NCBI RefSeq assembly: GCF_002726155.1
Contig: NZ_PBSH01000037.1
Coordinates: 24,875-88,874 of the forward strand
Direction of reading: 5' to 3'
Origin: Alcanivorax sp.
Lineage (GTDB): Bacteria; Pseudomonadota; Gammaproteobacteria; Pseudomonadales; Alcanivoracaceae
DNA length: 64,000 bases
The notes below the pieces were generated by a model that was not told where the DNA came from, did no database searches, and was given only the letters and a program-made list of their open reading frames with translations. Below, piece after piece: positions 1 through 8,265 of the stretch. The position numbers were made by a program, and so were the translations under genes. The first letter of the stretch is position 1. The number at the start of each line of letters is the position of its first letter.

Positions 1-1031
1 AGAAACTGGGCGCTCCGGATAACCGGATCCCTCATACCGAAACAGCCACAAACCACCAACCCGATTCTCCCTTACCCAAAGCCGACGTGGTCGTAATGAC
101 CTGGACCCTGGCAGAGTGGGCCGCCATGAATCAGGTACTCACCAACAGGCGTGATCCGCTCACACCGGATCAGTTGCACAGCCATGAATGGCAGCACGGC
201 TGGCAGAGCTACCAGCGCGACTACTATCAGATCTATCAGTACATGGTGGATGTCTCCAAGACCTTTCAGGGCGGCGCGCCTTCGTTGTACAACGAAAGCT
301 GGGGCAGCTTTCGGCAAGTTCGTATCGGCGACTTGAACGTCTTGCTGGTCAAATCCGGCATGCACCTGGCGCAGGATGGCAGCCAACTGCCCCTGATCCG
401 TTTTGTTGAGCAAATCTGCCAGGAAGCGCAACCCTCCCTGCTTTTATCCATCGGTACAGGCGGCGGCGTACGCAACGAAGATGCTCTGGGCAGCGCCCTG
501 ATCACCAACCAGGCCTACTTCCATTGCCTGAAACACTTTGCCAATGCCCGTTTTAATCACAGCACGGTGACGTCCGACTGGACACCGGATAGCCGTTATC
601 TTCCCCTTGCACAGGAGGGCGTACTGCACACCCGTGGGCCACAAATTTTACCCGTGAGCCCGCAATATCCTGCCGGAGCCCATATCGACCCGGACCCGGC
701 CGCCGCTCAGCTGAAAGTGGTCACCGAGCAACCCATCATCACCACCGACACTTTCCTGTTCGGCACCACCGATAACGGCCTGGAAAAACTGGGCTGCCTG
801 GTAGAGATGGACGATGCCGTTGTCGGCATGGCATGCCAGCAACAAAACACCGCTTTCGGCTTTGTGCGCAATGTGTCCGACCCGGTGATCAATGGCGACC
901 TGCCCTCTTCGCTGCAAGACAGCTGGGCCGGTTATATCTACCGGGAGCAGGGGCTCTATACCAGCTACAACGGCGCGCTCGCCACCTGGGCTCTACTTGC
1001 CGCCGAAGCCGACCGAAAGGAGAAAAAATAA
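1..1031 (+). CDS. Nucleoside phosphorylase superfamily protein (5' end outside window)
   Basis: The frame is open from the left edge (first full codon at position 3) to TAA at 1029-1031, so the start codon lies upstream; the GTG at 87 is not needed. The glycine-rich SIGTGGG segment (about 449-468), the VEMDD motif (about 799-819), which matches the EME motif that holds the ribose, and the SDP motif (about 877-885), which matches the catalytic Ser-Asp pair, place it in the purine/uridine phosphorylase and MTA/SAH nucleosidase superfamily. Substrate is unknown. The length and N-terminal extension differ from housekeeping DeoD or MtnN. The stop codon shares one base with the next start (TAATG), so the two genes are translationally coupled. 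Confidence 0.75.
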   Translation, partial: KLGAPDNRIPHTETATNHQPDSPLPKADVVVMTWTLAEWAAMNQVLTNRRDPLTPDQLHSHEWQHGWQSYQRDYYQIYQYMVDVSKTFQGGAPSLYNESWGSFRQVRIGDLNVLLVKSGMHLAQDGSQLPLIRFVEQICQEAQPSLLLSIGTGGGVRNEDALGSALITNQAYFHCLKHFANARFNHSTVTSDWTPDSRYLPLAQEGVLHTRGPQILPVSPQYPAGAHIDPDPAAAQLKVVTEQPIITTDTFLFGTTDNGLEKLGCLVEMDDAVVGMACQQQNTAFGFVRNVSDPVINGDLPSSLQDSWAGYIYREQGLYTSYNGALATWALLAAEADRKEKK

Positions 1032-1921
1032 TGAGCAATGCAATTCAATGGTTTTCTGTCGACCCACAGGAACAGCGAGACCAGGTGACACTCACACCAC
1101 TGGCACCATTCAGCGGTGAGCAGGCACTCAGCAATGCCAGCAGCCTGTGCGCCCGGGGCAGCGAACTTTTCCTCAGCCAGCATAATGGCATGCTATCCAT
1201 GCTGCTGCTGGATGAAAAAGCGCAAACGTTCACACCCATCATTGAACTGGATGCGGAGAAAACCTACCAGCAGCTCAGCCCTTTTATGCTTGGCAACCAG
1301 CTGCATTTGCTGGCTTATAACGACACTGACGGTATTTTTGATTTCTTCCGGGTAATGCCCGACCACTTCGCACACCAATACCGTTTTCAGAAAACCTACG
1401 GCGATGTCACCACCGGGTTCAGCACAGTGCATGCCTTTCCTTACCGGGATGCCAGTCTTTTCATGGCGTACAACAAGAACACCGGCACCAGCCGCCTCTA
1501 TCAGCTTCACGTACCCCCCGCCAGCGCCCTCGGGGTCGAGATGACCTGGCAGAAAGACTGGGCGAAAGGTTGGGAAAACTTCAGTTTTTTTACTCTCGGC
1601 GGAGAGAATTTTTTCTTCAAGATGAACCCGCTCTACAACGCGGTGAATATCGACCATTACATGGACGACCCCTCCCAGGGGTCACATCCGGTGGGTACCA
1701 AACTCCCCCTGTCCATGGATACCACACAAATGGCTACGGTTGCCCTGCAGGAAGGCCCCGGCTTTATTGCCTACGAGACCGGTAATGGCCAACTCACCGT
1801 TAACCGTTTTCACACAGACTGTCAGGGCTGGACCTGCCAGGCCAAACAGGCGGTGAACGCGGGAAGCAGTCGACTGCTGATAATCAACGCCACCCAGGGG
1901 CCGTTAATCGCACTGATCTGA
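1031..1921 (+). CDS. Hypothetical protein, predicted all-beta
   Basis: A 296-residue protein that starts at ATG 1031, overlapping the previous stop by one base, and ends directly against the convergent LysR gene with no gap. I recognise no family. It is rich in short hydrophobic and aromatic strands, and segments ending in patterns such as LFMAYNK, FFFKMNP and GFIAYET recur roughly every 40-60 residues. That suggests a beta-propeller-like or other all-beta repeat fold, which is an inference from the eye only. There is no signal peptide or membrane segment. Coupling to the phosphorylase-like gene suggests a joint role. Confidence 0.7.
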   Translation: MSNAIQWFSVDPQEQRDQVTLTPLAPFSGEQALSNASSLCARGSELFLSQHNGMLSMLLLDEKAQTFTPIIELDAEKTYQQLSPFMLGNQLHLLAYNDTDGIFDFFRVMPDHFAHQYRFQKTYGDVTTGFSTVHAFPYRDASLFMAYNKNTGTSRLYQLHVPPASALGVEMTWQKDWAKGWENFSFFTLGGENFFFKMNPLYNAVNIDHYMDDPSQGSHPVGTKLPLSMDTTQMATVALQEGPGFIAYETGNGQLTVNRFHTDCQGWTCQAKQAVNAGSSRLLIINATQGPLIALI

Positions 1922-2839
1922 TCAGTGTGTCATGTCGAAAAACCAGTCGATTACCTGTTCCACCCGGGATGGGTAATCGTGGCCTTTAATAGTGGTGATA
2001 TAGATATTGTTCATCAGTGGCTTGCCCGTTTCCACGCGATGAAGGGTCCCGTCTTCCAGCTGTGAAGCAACACAATGGCTGGGCAGCACCGCAACACCCA
2101 GGCCGCCCACCACCATATCAATAGCACCGTGAATCGAGTTAATTTCCCCGGCATAGCTCAACGAATAGGCATTCAGGTTACAGCGCTCCGGCAGAGCATG
2201 CTTGAGCCAGCGATCATAGTAATACCCTGATCCGGGATAATTGATAAACGCCTGCTCCAGTATCACGCTTTCACTGGGCCGCTTGCCATCAGGCGGATCA
2301 CGGCTTACCAGCACATACTCTTCCTGGCAGAACAGCCGGTATTCCAACAACGGGTGATCATTTTTTTCCGTCACGAAACCAAAATCAGCCCGGTCATCCA
2401 GCACCATCTGCACCACGTCCTGGGTGGATGTGAGCGTAATTTTCAACTCGATATCCGGGTGCACCAAGCGCCGCTCCAGCAACATGGGAAAATGCGGAGA
2501 CATCAAACAACTGGGTGGCATAGCGTACGACACCAGCCCCACGATCCGGGTTTCCATGGCATGCACTTCATCCATGAACTGCTGGGTAGTGAGCATCTGG
2601 TGGCGAATGTGCTGGGTCAGCGCATCACCGGCATCGGTGAGCACCACCTTCTTGCCGATCCGCTTGAACAAGGTGACACCAACCTGCTCTTCCAGCTTGG
2701 CAATATGCTGACTCACTCCAGATTGAGTCATGTGGGCCCGCGTGGCCGCATGGGTAAAACTGCGCGTTTCTGCCGCCGCCATAAAGGCCTTGAACAGACG
2801 CGTGTCCAGCAAGGTGAAATCCCGATTGGAGAACCCCAT
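1922..2839 (-). CDS. LysR family transcriptional regulator
   Basis: A 305-residue protein with the N-terminal winged helix-turn-helix of LysR regulators (about residues 14-73; the recognition region includes TQSGVSQHIAKLEEQVG), followed by the periplasmic-binding-like effector domain. Such proteins usually control a neighbouring gene and respond to a small metabolite. Its ATG shares one base with the TGA of the upstream gene (TGATG), so it is cotranscribed with the unknown gene at 2839-3621 and probably regulates that gene or the convergent pair at 1-1921. The effector cannot be read from the sequence. Confidence 0.9.
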   Translation of the reverse strand: MGFSNRDFTLLDTRLFKAFMAAAETRSFTHAATRAHMTQSGVSQHIAKLEEQVGVTLFKRIGKKVVLTDAGDALTQHIRHQMLTTQQFMDEVHAMETRIVGLVSYAMPPSCLMSPHFPMLLERRLVHPDIELKITLTSTQDVVQMVLDDRADFGFVTEKNDHPLLEYRLFCQEEYVLVSRDPPDGKRPSESVILEQAFINYPGSGYYYDRWLKHALPERCNLNAYSLSYAGEINSIHGAIDMVVGGLGVAVLPSHCVASQLEDGTLHRVETGKPLMNNIYITTIKGHDYPSRVEQVIDWFFDMTH

Positions 2840-3621
2840 CAGCCGGCCTCCTCCGACGGCGCTGACACAGCGAGACGCGTGGCGAACTGCAGATTCAGGC
2901 TATCGCCTGCCTGCACGTGCAGCCCGGCATAGCGAGCAAAGGGGGAAGGCGGCACAGAACAGGGCACGGATTCGCTCAGCAACGCTCGTTCGCCCAGCCC
3001 CTCGGCCAGCGGTTGCGGGCTCTCTGTCCAAAGCGACCAACAAACACAGAGATCATCGTCCAGATACAGGAACACGCCAGACAGCCCCTCTGGTATAGCT
3101 TTCAGCAATCCGGAAAAGCGGTTACAGACCGCCCCCCGGAATGTCTCTGACGTCTGCTCTGTGCGCACCGCGACCTCACTGATAACCCGCCCGGATTGCC
3201 AACTCTCACCATGATCCAGAACCTGCATGGCGCCGGTCTGGGATGGATCACCGCGAAACAGGGCGGGAAACGCACTGTGGCTGGCCGGCCGGTCCTGCTC
3301 CGTGCTGAAACTGAAAACCGTACTGTGCAGCGACGCATAGGCACGCCCGCCACAGCTTTTATGGCACGCCGACTCGTAGGTCGCCTGATCCGGGTAAAAC
3401 ACCAGCGCAATTTCGTCGGGCACCACCGCATGGCGGCTGGTCGGTACGATGGAAGGGATATAGGCCTGTAATCCCAGCGGCCCCATAAACTGAACCGTGG
3501 CGGGAATAAAAATCTGGCCAAGCTGGTCATACAATTTCTGCCGATGCGGGGCCGGAGCCAGTGTCGGCAAGGCATAGCCCAGCCAGACGCGCACCGCTCG
3601 TCCCTGTGGCGACGTTTCCAT
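2839..3621 (-). CDS. Hypothetical protein cotranscribed with LysR
   Basis: A 260-residue protein of no family I recognise. The start at 3621 is chosen because AAGGAG lies nine bases upstream; an in-frame ATG ten codons earlier (3651) has no such site. The protein has no signal peptide. It contains a conserved-looking core (IPATVQFMGPLGLQAYIPS and DEIALVFYPDQATYE) and two cysteines in the CHKSCGG motif. The stop overlaps the LysR start by one base. The promoter should lie in 3622-3829, facing away from the oxidoreductase gene. Confidence 0.7.
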   Translation of the reverse strand: METSPQGRAVRVWLGYALPTLAPAPHRQKLYDQLGQIFIPATVQFMGPLGLQAYIPSIVPTSRHAVVPDEIALVFYPDQATYESACHKSCGGRAYASLHSTVFSFSTEQDRPASHSAFPALFRGDPSQTGAMQVLDHGESWQSGRVISEVAVRTEQTSETFRGAVCNRFSGLLKAIPEGLSGVFLYLDDDLCVCWSLWTESPQPLAEGLGERALLSESVPCSVPPSPFARYAGLHVQAGDSLNLQFATRLAVSAPSEEAG

Positions 3622-3829
3622 GTCGTTATTCTCCTTGTTGTCCGCCGGCAATCGGCTGACATAGATCCAAGGTAAAGACTGACATGAAGAAAACTAGGCA
3701 ACAAGATGAATATGCAGTATATGACTCCCGTTCTGCGGAGAGCCTGAACAGGCAAAACCCTGAACCCCATTAGTATTGAGCCCCAGCCGACGGCGCCGCA
3801 TACTGAGCGTTTAACTCTCGGAAACCACC

Positions 3830-4858
3830 ATGGCAAAGGTAACAGTCTGGGAAACGCCCAAGGCAGGCAGCTTGGCCAATCTGGTTCAAAAACAGCGGCC
3901 ATTGCCTCCCCTGTCCGCCGGGCATGTCCGGGTGCAGATTCATGCCGTGGGGCTGAATTTTGCAGATATTTTCGCCCTTACCGGCCTTTACTCCGCAACC
4001 CCGGAAGGCGCCTTCACTCCCGGGCTGGAATTTGCCGGCACGGTCATCGACACAGGCACTGACAGCGGCAATATTGACAGCGCCTTCCAGGTTGGCGATC
4101 GGGTTATGGGTGTCACCCGCTTCGGCGGTTACTGCTCCATCATTGATAGCGAACCGGATTACTTGATCCCCCTGCCCGACGACTGGAGCTTCGCTGAGGG
4201 CGCCGCCTTCCCGGCTCAGACCCTCACCGCTTGGTACGCTCTGAACACACTTGGCGCCATCCAGCCCGGCCAGCGCGTGCTGATTCACAGCGCCGCTGGC
4301 GGAGTCGGCTTGCAGGCCATGAAACTGGCGACACTGCTAGGCGCTAACCCTGTTGGAACGGTGGGCAGCCCCGACAAAGCCGCGATGCTGCAGGACATGG
4401 GTTTTGAGAATGTGCTGGTACGCCAACCGGATTTTGCCCGACAACTCACCGAAACCGGCCACCGTTTCGATCTGGTGCTCGACGCCATCGGCGGCACCGT
4501 CCAGCAAGCCAGCTTCGCCACACTGAACCCCATGGGCCGCCTGGTGGTTTTCGGCGCTGCGGAATTCACCCCCACCGGCAACCGCCCCAACTACCTGAAA
4601 GCCGCCTGGCGCTACCTGCGCCGCCCCCGTTATGACGTCATGGACATGATCAGCAGCAACCGATCGGTGATGGCGTTCAACCTGATCTGGTTATGGGAAC
4701 AGAAAGCCAGCATGAAAGCCTTGCTCAGCGAACTACAGACCATTGCCCTGCCCCCACCCCATGTGGGCCATCGCTTTGCCTTCGACGATGCCCAAGCGGC
4801 ATTGGCGCTACTGCAATCGGGGACATCGGTGGGCAAGGTGGTGCTCGAACGTTTGTGA
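3830..4858 (+). CDS. Zinc-independent MDR family quinone oxidoreductase
   Basis: A 342-residue medium-chain dehydrogenase/reductase of the NADPH:quinone oxidoreductase type, related to VAT-1-like proteins. The N-terminal GroES-like fold includes the VGLNFADI motif that replaces the zinc ligands of alcohol dehydrogenases. It is followed by a Rossmann domain with the AAGGVG nucleotide-binding turn at about residues 154-159. The family reduces quinones or activated alkenes with NADPH in the cytoplasm; the actual substrate is unknown. It is monocistronic, with a weak GGA ribosome site. Confidence 0.85.
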   Translation: MAKVTVWETPKAGSLANLVQKQRPLPPLSAGHVRVQIHAVGLNFADIFALTGLYSATPEGAFTPGLEFAGTVIDTGTDSGNIDSAFQVGDRVMGVTRFGGYCSIIDSEPDYLIPLPDDWSFAEGAAFPAQTLTAWYALNTLGAIQPGQRVLIHSAAGGVGLQAMKLATLLGANPVGTVGSPDKAAMLQDMGFENVLVRQPDFARQLTETGHRFDLVLDAIGGTVQQASFATLNPMGRLVVFGAAEFTPTGNRPNYLKAAWRYLRRPRYDVMDMISSNRSVMAFNLIWLWEQKASMKALLSELQTIALPPPHVGHRFAFDDAQAALALLQSGTSVGKVVLERL

Positions 4859-5033
4859 CACCAACCGCTCTGAATTCCTGCCCTCTTTAAACTGCCACAA
4901 CGGTCACACCCTCTGACAATAACGTGATGACCTACAGCACTGTCCGATATATCGCACATTCCCGGCCCTGGCAATTTCTATACTCCTTGTGACACCGGTA
5001 TCAAACCGGACCAAGACCACACAAGGGGGAACA

Positions 5034-6797
5034 ATGAAACTGACGTTAATGAGCCTTTTGCCCTGCATTCTGGCGCCTGCGGTTGCCTGTGCCGGGGGTA
5101 CAATTCACCTCAATAGCGAACCAGGGGATTATATTGGGGGCGGGATAACACAAACGCTCTCTGACAGTACCGGAACACTCAACCTGGATTACACACAATC
5201 CCAGCTGACCCTGGGATACGAAGATGCGAACACCGACCTGGACATGGTTTTTTCTTCACCGGACAACCAGGCACTGGAAGAAGAGCACTATCTGAATGCA
5301 CAACGAAATGCCTTTAAAGGTGCCTTGCGAGCAGGCCTTTCCGTCTCCATGGATCACCGCGGTTGCAACACCATTGACGGTGACTTCTTCATTCATGAAC
5401 TGGATCTCGCAGCAGCGAATCCGGTCATCGCACTGGACTTCGTACAGTACTGCGGCAATAACGATGCCCCACTGAACGGTAGCATCCGCATCAACTCCAC
5501 CCTGCCAGAAAATTTACCGCATCCCGTTGCGGTTATTGAGCGCCCCATGCGCCAGCTCATTGACGACACCCCTGTAACCCTGTCTGCAGAAAAGTCGTAT
5601 TCCGATAGCGGTGTTATTGCCGGCTACCAGTGGGAGCAATTGAATGGCCCCGCAATTACGTTGACGAACACGAACAGCGCAACACCATCTTTTACCGTTC
5701 CTTCCCTGCCCCTGGATGGCGAAGAACTCACACTAAAACTCACCGTCACTGACAGCCTTGGGCAAAACAATTCCCAAACACTAACGCTCCCACTGGTGAG
5801 TAAAAGTGCGCCATTAACCTATATGCAGATTAACAGCCCAGAAGGTGACTACATCGGGCAAGGCAAACAGCTGTACTTCGATGATGCATTCAGCACCTTC
5901 ACCTCCAGCATTAATTACGACAATGGCGTGTCCGTACACATTGATGATGGCGATAACTGGCGGGCCGATTTTGCCGCACCCTACAATGCGGCGTTACAAT
6001 CTGGCAACTATCAGGCCGAGCGCTTCCCCTTCCAGAGCGATGGACTTGGTGGACTCAGCATTTCCGGCGACGGCCGAGGGTGTAACACGCTTTCCGGTGG
6101 CTTTACCGTTCATTCCATTGCACAACAGGAAGACCAGGTCAACAGTTTCATGACCAGTTTTTTCCAGCACTGTGGCGGCACTCAGAACCCTGCCCTGCTG
6201 GGAACCATTGCGCTCAATGCTCGCCACCCCAGCGTCCCAACAGCCAATGCTGGCCCTGGATTCACAACAGGCCAGAACCAGACATTCACCCTGCACGGGC
6301 AATTCTCCTCCGACGACAGCAACATCGCAGAATATCAATGGACGCTGGACCACCCCGATATTGATATTATCAACGCAGACCAGCCTGTGGCACAGTTCGT
6401 GACGCCCAACCTGGATGCCAATGACGATGACATCATCATAACGGCCACGCTTGTCGTGACAGATGACGAAGGCTTCAAAGACCAGGACTCCACCACAATC
6501 ACCGTCTCCTACCAAAACAGTGCCCCCCAGGCCAATAACGACAATCTTACTATCGGCTATTGGGGCTGGCAGTACCTGAACCCACTGGAAAACGATACCG
6601 ATGCGGAAAACAACATCGATCCCGCTTCTCTTGAGATTACACAAAGCCCGAGTCGGGGTTACGTAGAGAATCTTGGGGATGGCCAACTACGGTATTTTCC
6701 CTTCTTCTTTGGCAATAAAACTGACTCGATTACCTATCGGGTGAAGGATCAGGCGGGCGCCTGGTCCAACACGGCCATCATCACGCTTAGCCACTAA
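5034..6797 (+). CDS. Secreted protein with a duplicated domain and PKD/cadherin-like modules
   Basis: A 587-residue protein; the ATG at 5034 follows AAGGGGGA, so it is preferred to an upstream in-frame start at 4989. Residues 1-20 form a signal peptide. About residues 24-150 and 264-391 are copies of one domain: each begins GDYIG, contains a GCNT motif (RGCNT or GRGCNT), then a G-F-x-H strand and a Gln-x-Cys near its end, giving two conserved cysteines per copy that probably form a disulphide. A PKD-like domain follows each copy, and the last 80 residues look like a cadherin or Ig-type module. Probably extracellular or surface-bound; function unknown. Confidence 0.8.
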   Translation: MKLTLMSLLPCILAPAVACAGGTIHLNSEPGDYIGGGITQTLSDSTGTLNLDYTQSQLTLGYEDANTDLDMVFSSPDNQALEEEHYLNAQRNAFKGALRAGLSVSMDHRGCNTIDGDFFIHELDLAAANPVIALDFVQYCGNNDAPLNGSIRINSTLPENLPHPVAVIERPMRQLIDDTPVTLSAEKSYSDSGVIAGYQWEQLNGPAITLTNTNSATPSFTVPSLPLDGEELTLKLTVTDSLGQNNSQTLTLPLVSKSAPLTYMQINSPEGDYIGQGKQLYFDDAFSTFTSSINYDNGVSVHIDDGDNWRADFAAPYNAALQSGNYQAERFPFQSDGLGGLSISGDGRGCNTLSGGFTVHSIAQQEDQVNSFMTSFFQHCGGTQNPALLGTIALNARHPSVPTANAGPGFTTGQNQTFTLHGQFSSDDSNIAEYQWTLDHPDIDIINADQPVAQFVTPNLDANDDDIIITATLVVTDDEGFKDQDSTTITVSYQNSAPQANNDNLTIGYWGWQYLNPLENDTDAENNIDPASLEITQSPSRGYVENLGDGQLRYFPFFFGNKTDSITYRVKDQAGAWSNTAIITLSH

Positions 6798-6804
6798 GAC
6801 ACAC

Positions 6805-6828
6805 GGCGGGGCCCTGCCCCGCCATTTT
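6805..6828 (+). terminator. Rho-independent terminator
   Basis: An eight-base GC stem (6805-6812 with 6816-6823) with a three-base loop, followed by ATTTT. It ends the secreted-protein gene and lies nine bases from the convergent thioredoxin-like gene. Confidence 0.75.
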
Positions 6829-6836
6829 GCTCACTT

Positions 6837-7157
6837 TCAACAACGGCGAAGAAACGCCTTAATATCTTCCTCACTCTCCGGCCGCACAATACGCCCGGTT
6901 TCTTCACCGTCCCGGATCAGAATCAACGTCGGCCAGAGCTTAACCCGGAAACTACGCCCCAAGGGCCTTCCCGGCCCATCCGCTATTTTTATATGCTCAA
7001 GATCGCAGTGCTCCGCAAGCGCCGCTTCGATATCCGGCTGGGCCGCAATGCAGTAACCACACCAATTGGCGCCGAATTCAAGCAGTCTCAACCCGTCACC
7101 CTGGTCCAGCTGCTCGCGGGTAATGCTCTCATCTTCGTACTCACGCACATACGCCAT
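6837..7157 (-). CDS. Thioredoxin family protein
   Basis: A 106-residue cytoplasmic thioredoxin-fold protein with active site W-C-G-Y-C (Cys33 and Cys36) and the cis-proline in KLWPTL. The family reduces or exchanges disulphides; the GY dipeptide between the cysteines differs from the GP of TrxA, so redox potential and partners should differ. ATG 7157 has GGAG six bases upstream, whereas the longer TTG start at 7172 has none. It has no signal peptide and is monocistronic. Confidence 0.85.
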   Translation of the reverse strand: MAYVREYEDESITREQLDQGDGLRLLEFGANWCGYCIAAQPDIEAALAEHCDLEHIKIADGPGRPLGRSFRVKLWPTLILIRDGEETGRIVRPESEEDIKAFLRRC

Positions 7158-7280
7158 CACCGTCTCCAACAAACTCGCCCGCTACCGGCAGACATACCGG
7201 CAAGTCTTATGCTTAGATGTTCCCATCTGTAGAGAACCCACTGTAATGATTCCCCTGTGGCAGACAACCAAGGTGACCTT

Positions 7281-8069
7281 GTGAGCGAACCGGTTTTAAC
7301 AGAACAACGAGACGGCCTTTATATCATCACGCTGAATCGCCCAGAAAAACGTAATGCCGTGGACCGGCCCACCGCCGATGCGCTGCGTGCGGCCTTCGAC
7401 CACTTTGAGCAGGATCCGACTCTGCATGTAGCCATCCTCCATGGCGCTGGCGGTAATTTCTGTGCCGGTGCCGATCTGTCTGCCATGGGCGACCCGGCAC
7501 TGCGAAATGAGGTGGAAGCCACGGGGACAGGCCCCGGCCCAATGGGGCCGTCTCGCATGCTGTTAAGCAAACCGGTAATCGCCGCCGTATCCGGCTACGC
7601 GGTAGCAGGAGGACTGGAACTAGCCCTGTTCTGCGATCTGCGCGTGATGGAGGACACCGCCACCTTCGGTGTATTCTGCCGGCGCTGGGGAGTGCCACTA
7701 ATTGATGGCGGCACCGTCCGCCTGCCCCGCCTGATCGGTCATAGCCGCGCCATGGACATGATTCTCACCGGCCGTCCGGTTAACGCAGAAGAAGCCCTGC
7801 AGATTGGCCTCGCCAATCGGGTGACCCCAAAAGGCAAAGCCCTGGACGAAGCCATCACCCTGGCCCGCCAGATCGCCGCCTTCCCACAACACTGCCTGCG
7901 TGCAGACCGACTATCCGCCTACCAGCAATGGGACAAGGACCAGGAAACCGCCCTGCATGACGAAGGCGCCGGCGGCTTCCCGGTGGTATTCGAAGAAGCC
8001 TTGGCCGGCGCGGAGCGCTTTGCTCAAGGAGCAGGCCGGCACGGAATATTTGAAAAAGATGACACGTAA
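7281..8069 (+). CDS. Enoyl-CoA hydratase/isomerase (crotonase) family protein
   Basis: A 262-residue crotonase-fold protein acting on CoA thioesters. The oxyanion-hole segments are present (NFCAGADLS and AVSGYAVAGGLELAL), and the latter keeps the first catalytic glutamate. The second catalytic glutamate of true enoyl-CoA hydratases (usually in an FGxPE motif) is missing: the sequence reads FGVFCRRWGVPLIDGG. This subgroup is therefore probably not a standard beta-oxidation hydratase. GTG 7281 follows AAGGTG; an alternative GTG at 7257 would add eight residues. Confidence 0.85.
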   Translation: MSEPVLTEQRDGLYIITLNRPEKRNAVDRPTADALRAAFDHFEQDPTLHVAILHGAGGNFCAGADLSAMGDPALRNEVEATGTGPGPMGPSRMLLSKPVIAAVSGYAVAGGLELALFCDLRVMEDTATFGVFCRRWGVPLIDGGTVRLPRLIGHSRAMDMILTGRPVNAEEALQIGLANRVTPKGKALDEAITLARQIAAFPQHCLRADRLSAYQQWDKDQETALHDEGAGGFPVVFEEALAGAERFAQGAGRHGIFEKDDT

Positions 8070-8080
8070 AACGGCTTAAG

Positions 8081-8187
8081 TAGGTCGAATTTACCCAAGG
8101 GCACAGAGAGGCCGAAGGCCGTAATCCGACATTCAACTACCACAAAAAAACAGATTATCGGCTTACGGCTGCGCCTAAGCCGACCTA
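8081..8187. repeat. Repetitive palindromic (REP-like) element
   Basis: The ends TAGGTCG (8081-8087) and CGACCTA (8181-8187) are inverted. Read on the minus strand, the right half runs GTAGGTCGGCTTAGGCGCAG and on into CCGTAAGCC, a form common in intergenic REP sequences. The left half is a degenerate partner. It fills the gap after the crotonase gene. Confidence 0.6.
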
Positions 8188-8210
8188 CTAAAGCAAAAAT
8201 CCACGCCCAC

Positions 8211-8240
8211 AAAAAAGCCGGCAATTAATGCCGGCTTTCT
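8211..8240. terminator. Bidirectional terminator
   Basis: Nine-base arms AAAGCCGGC (8214-8222) and GCCGGCTTT (8230-8238) around a seven-base AT loop, with an A tract before the left arm. It lies between the convergent crotonase and MucD genes and can serve both. Confidence 0.8.
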
Positions 8241-8265
8241 TGATACAGCTTGCATGGTTAGTCGA

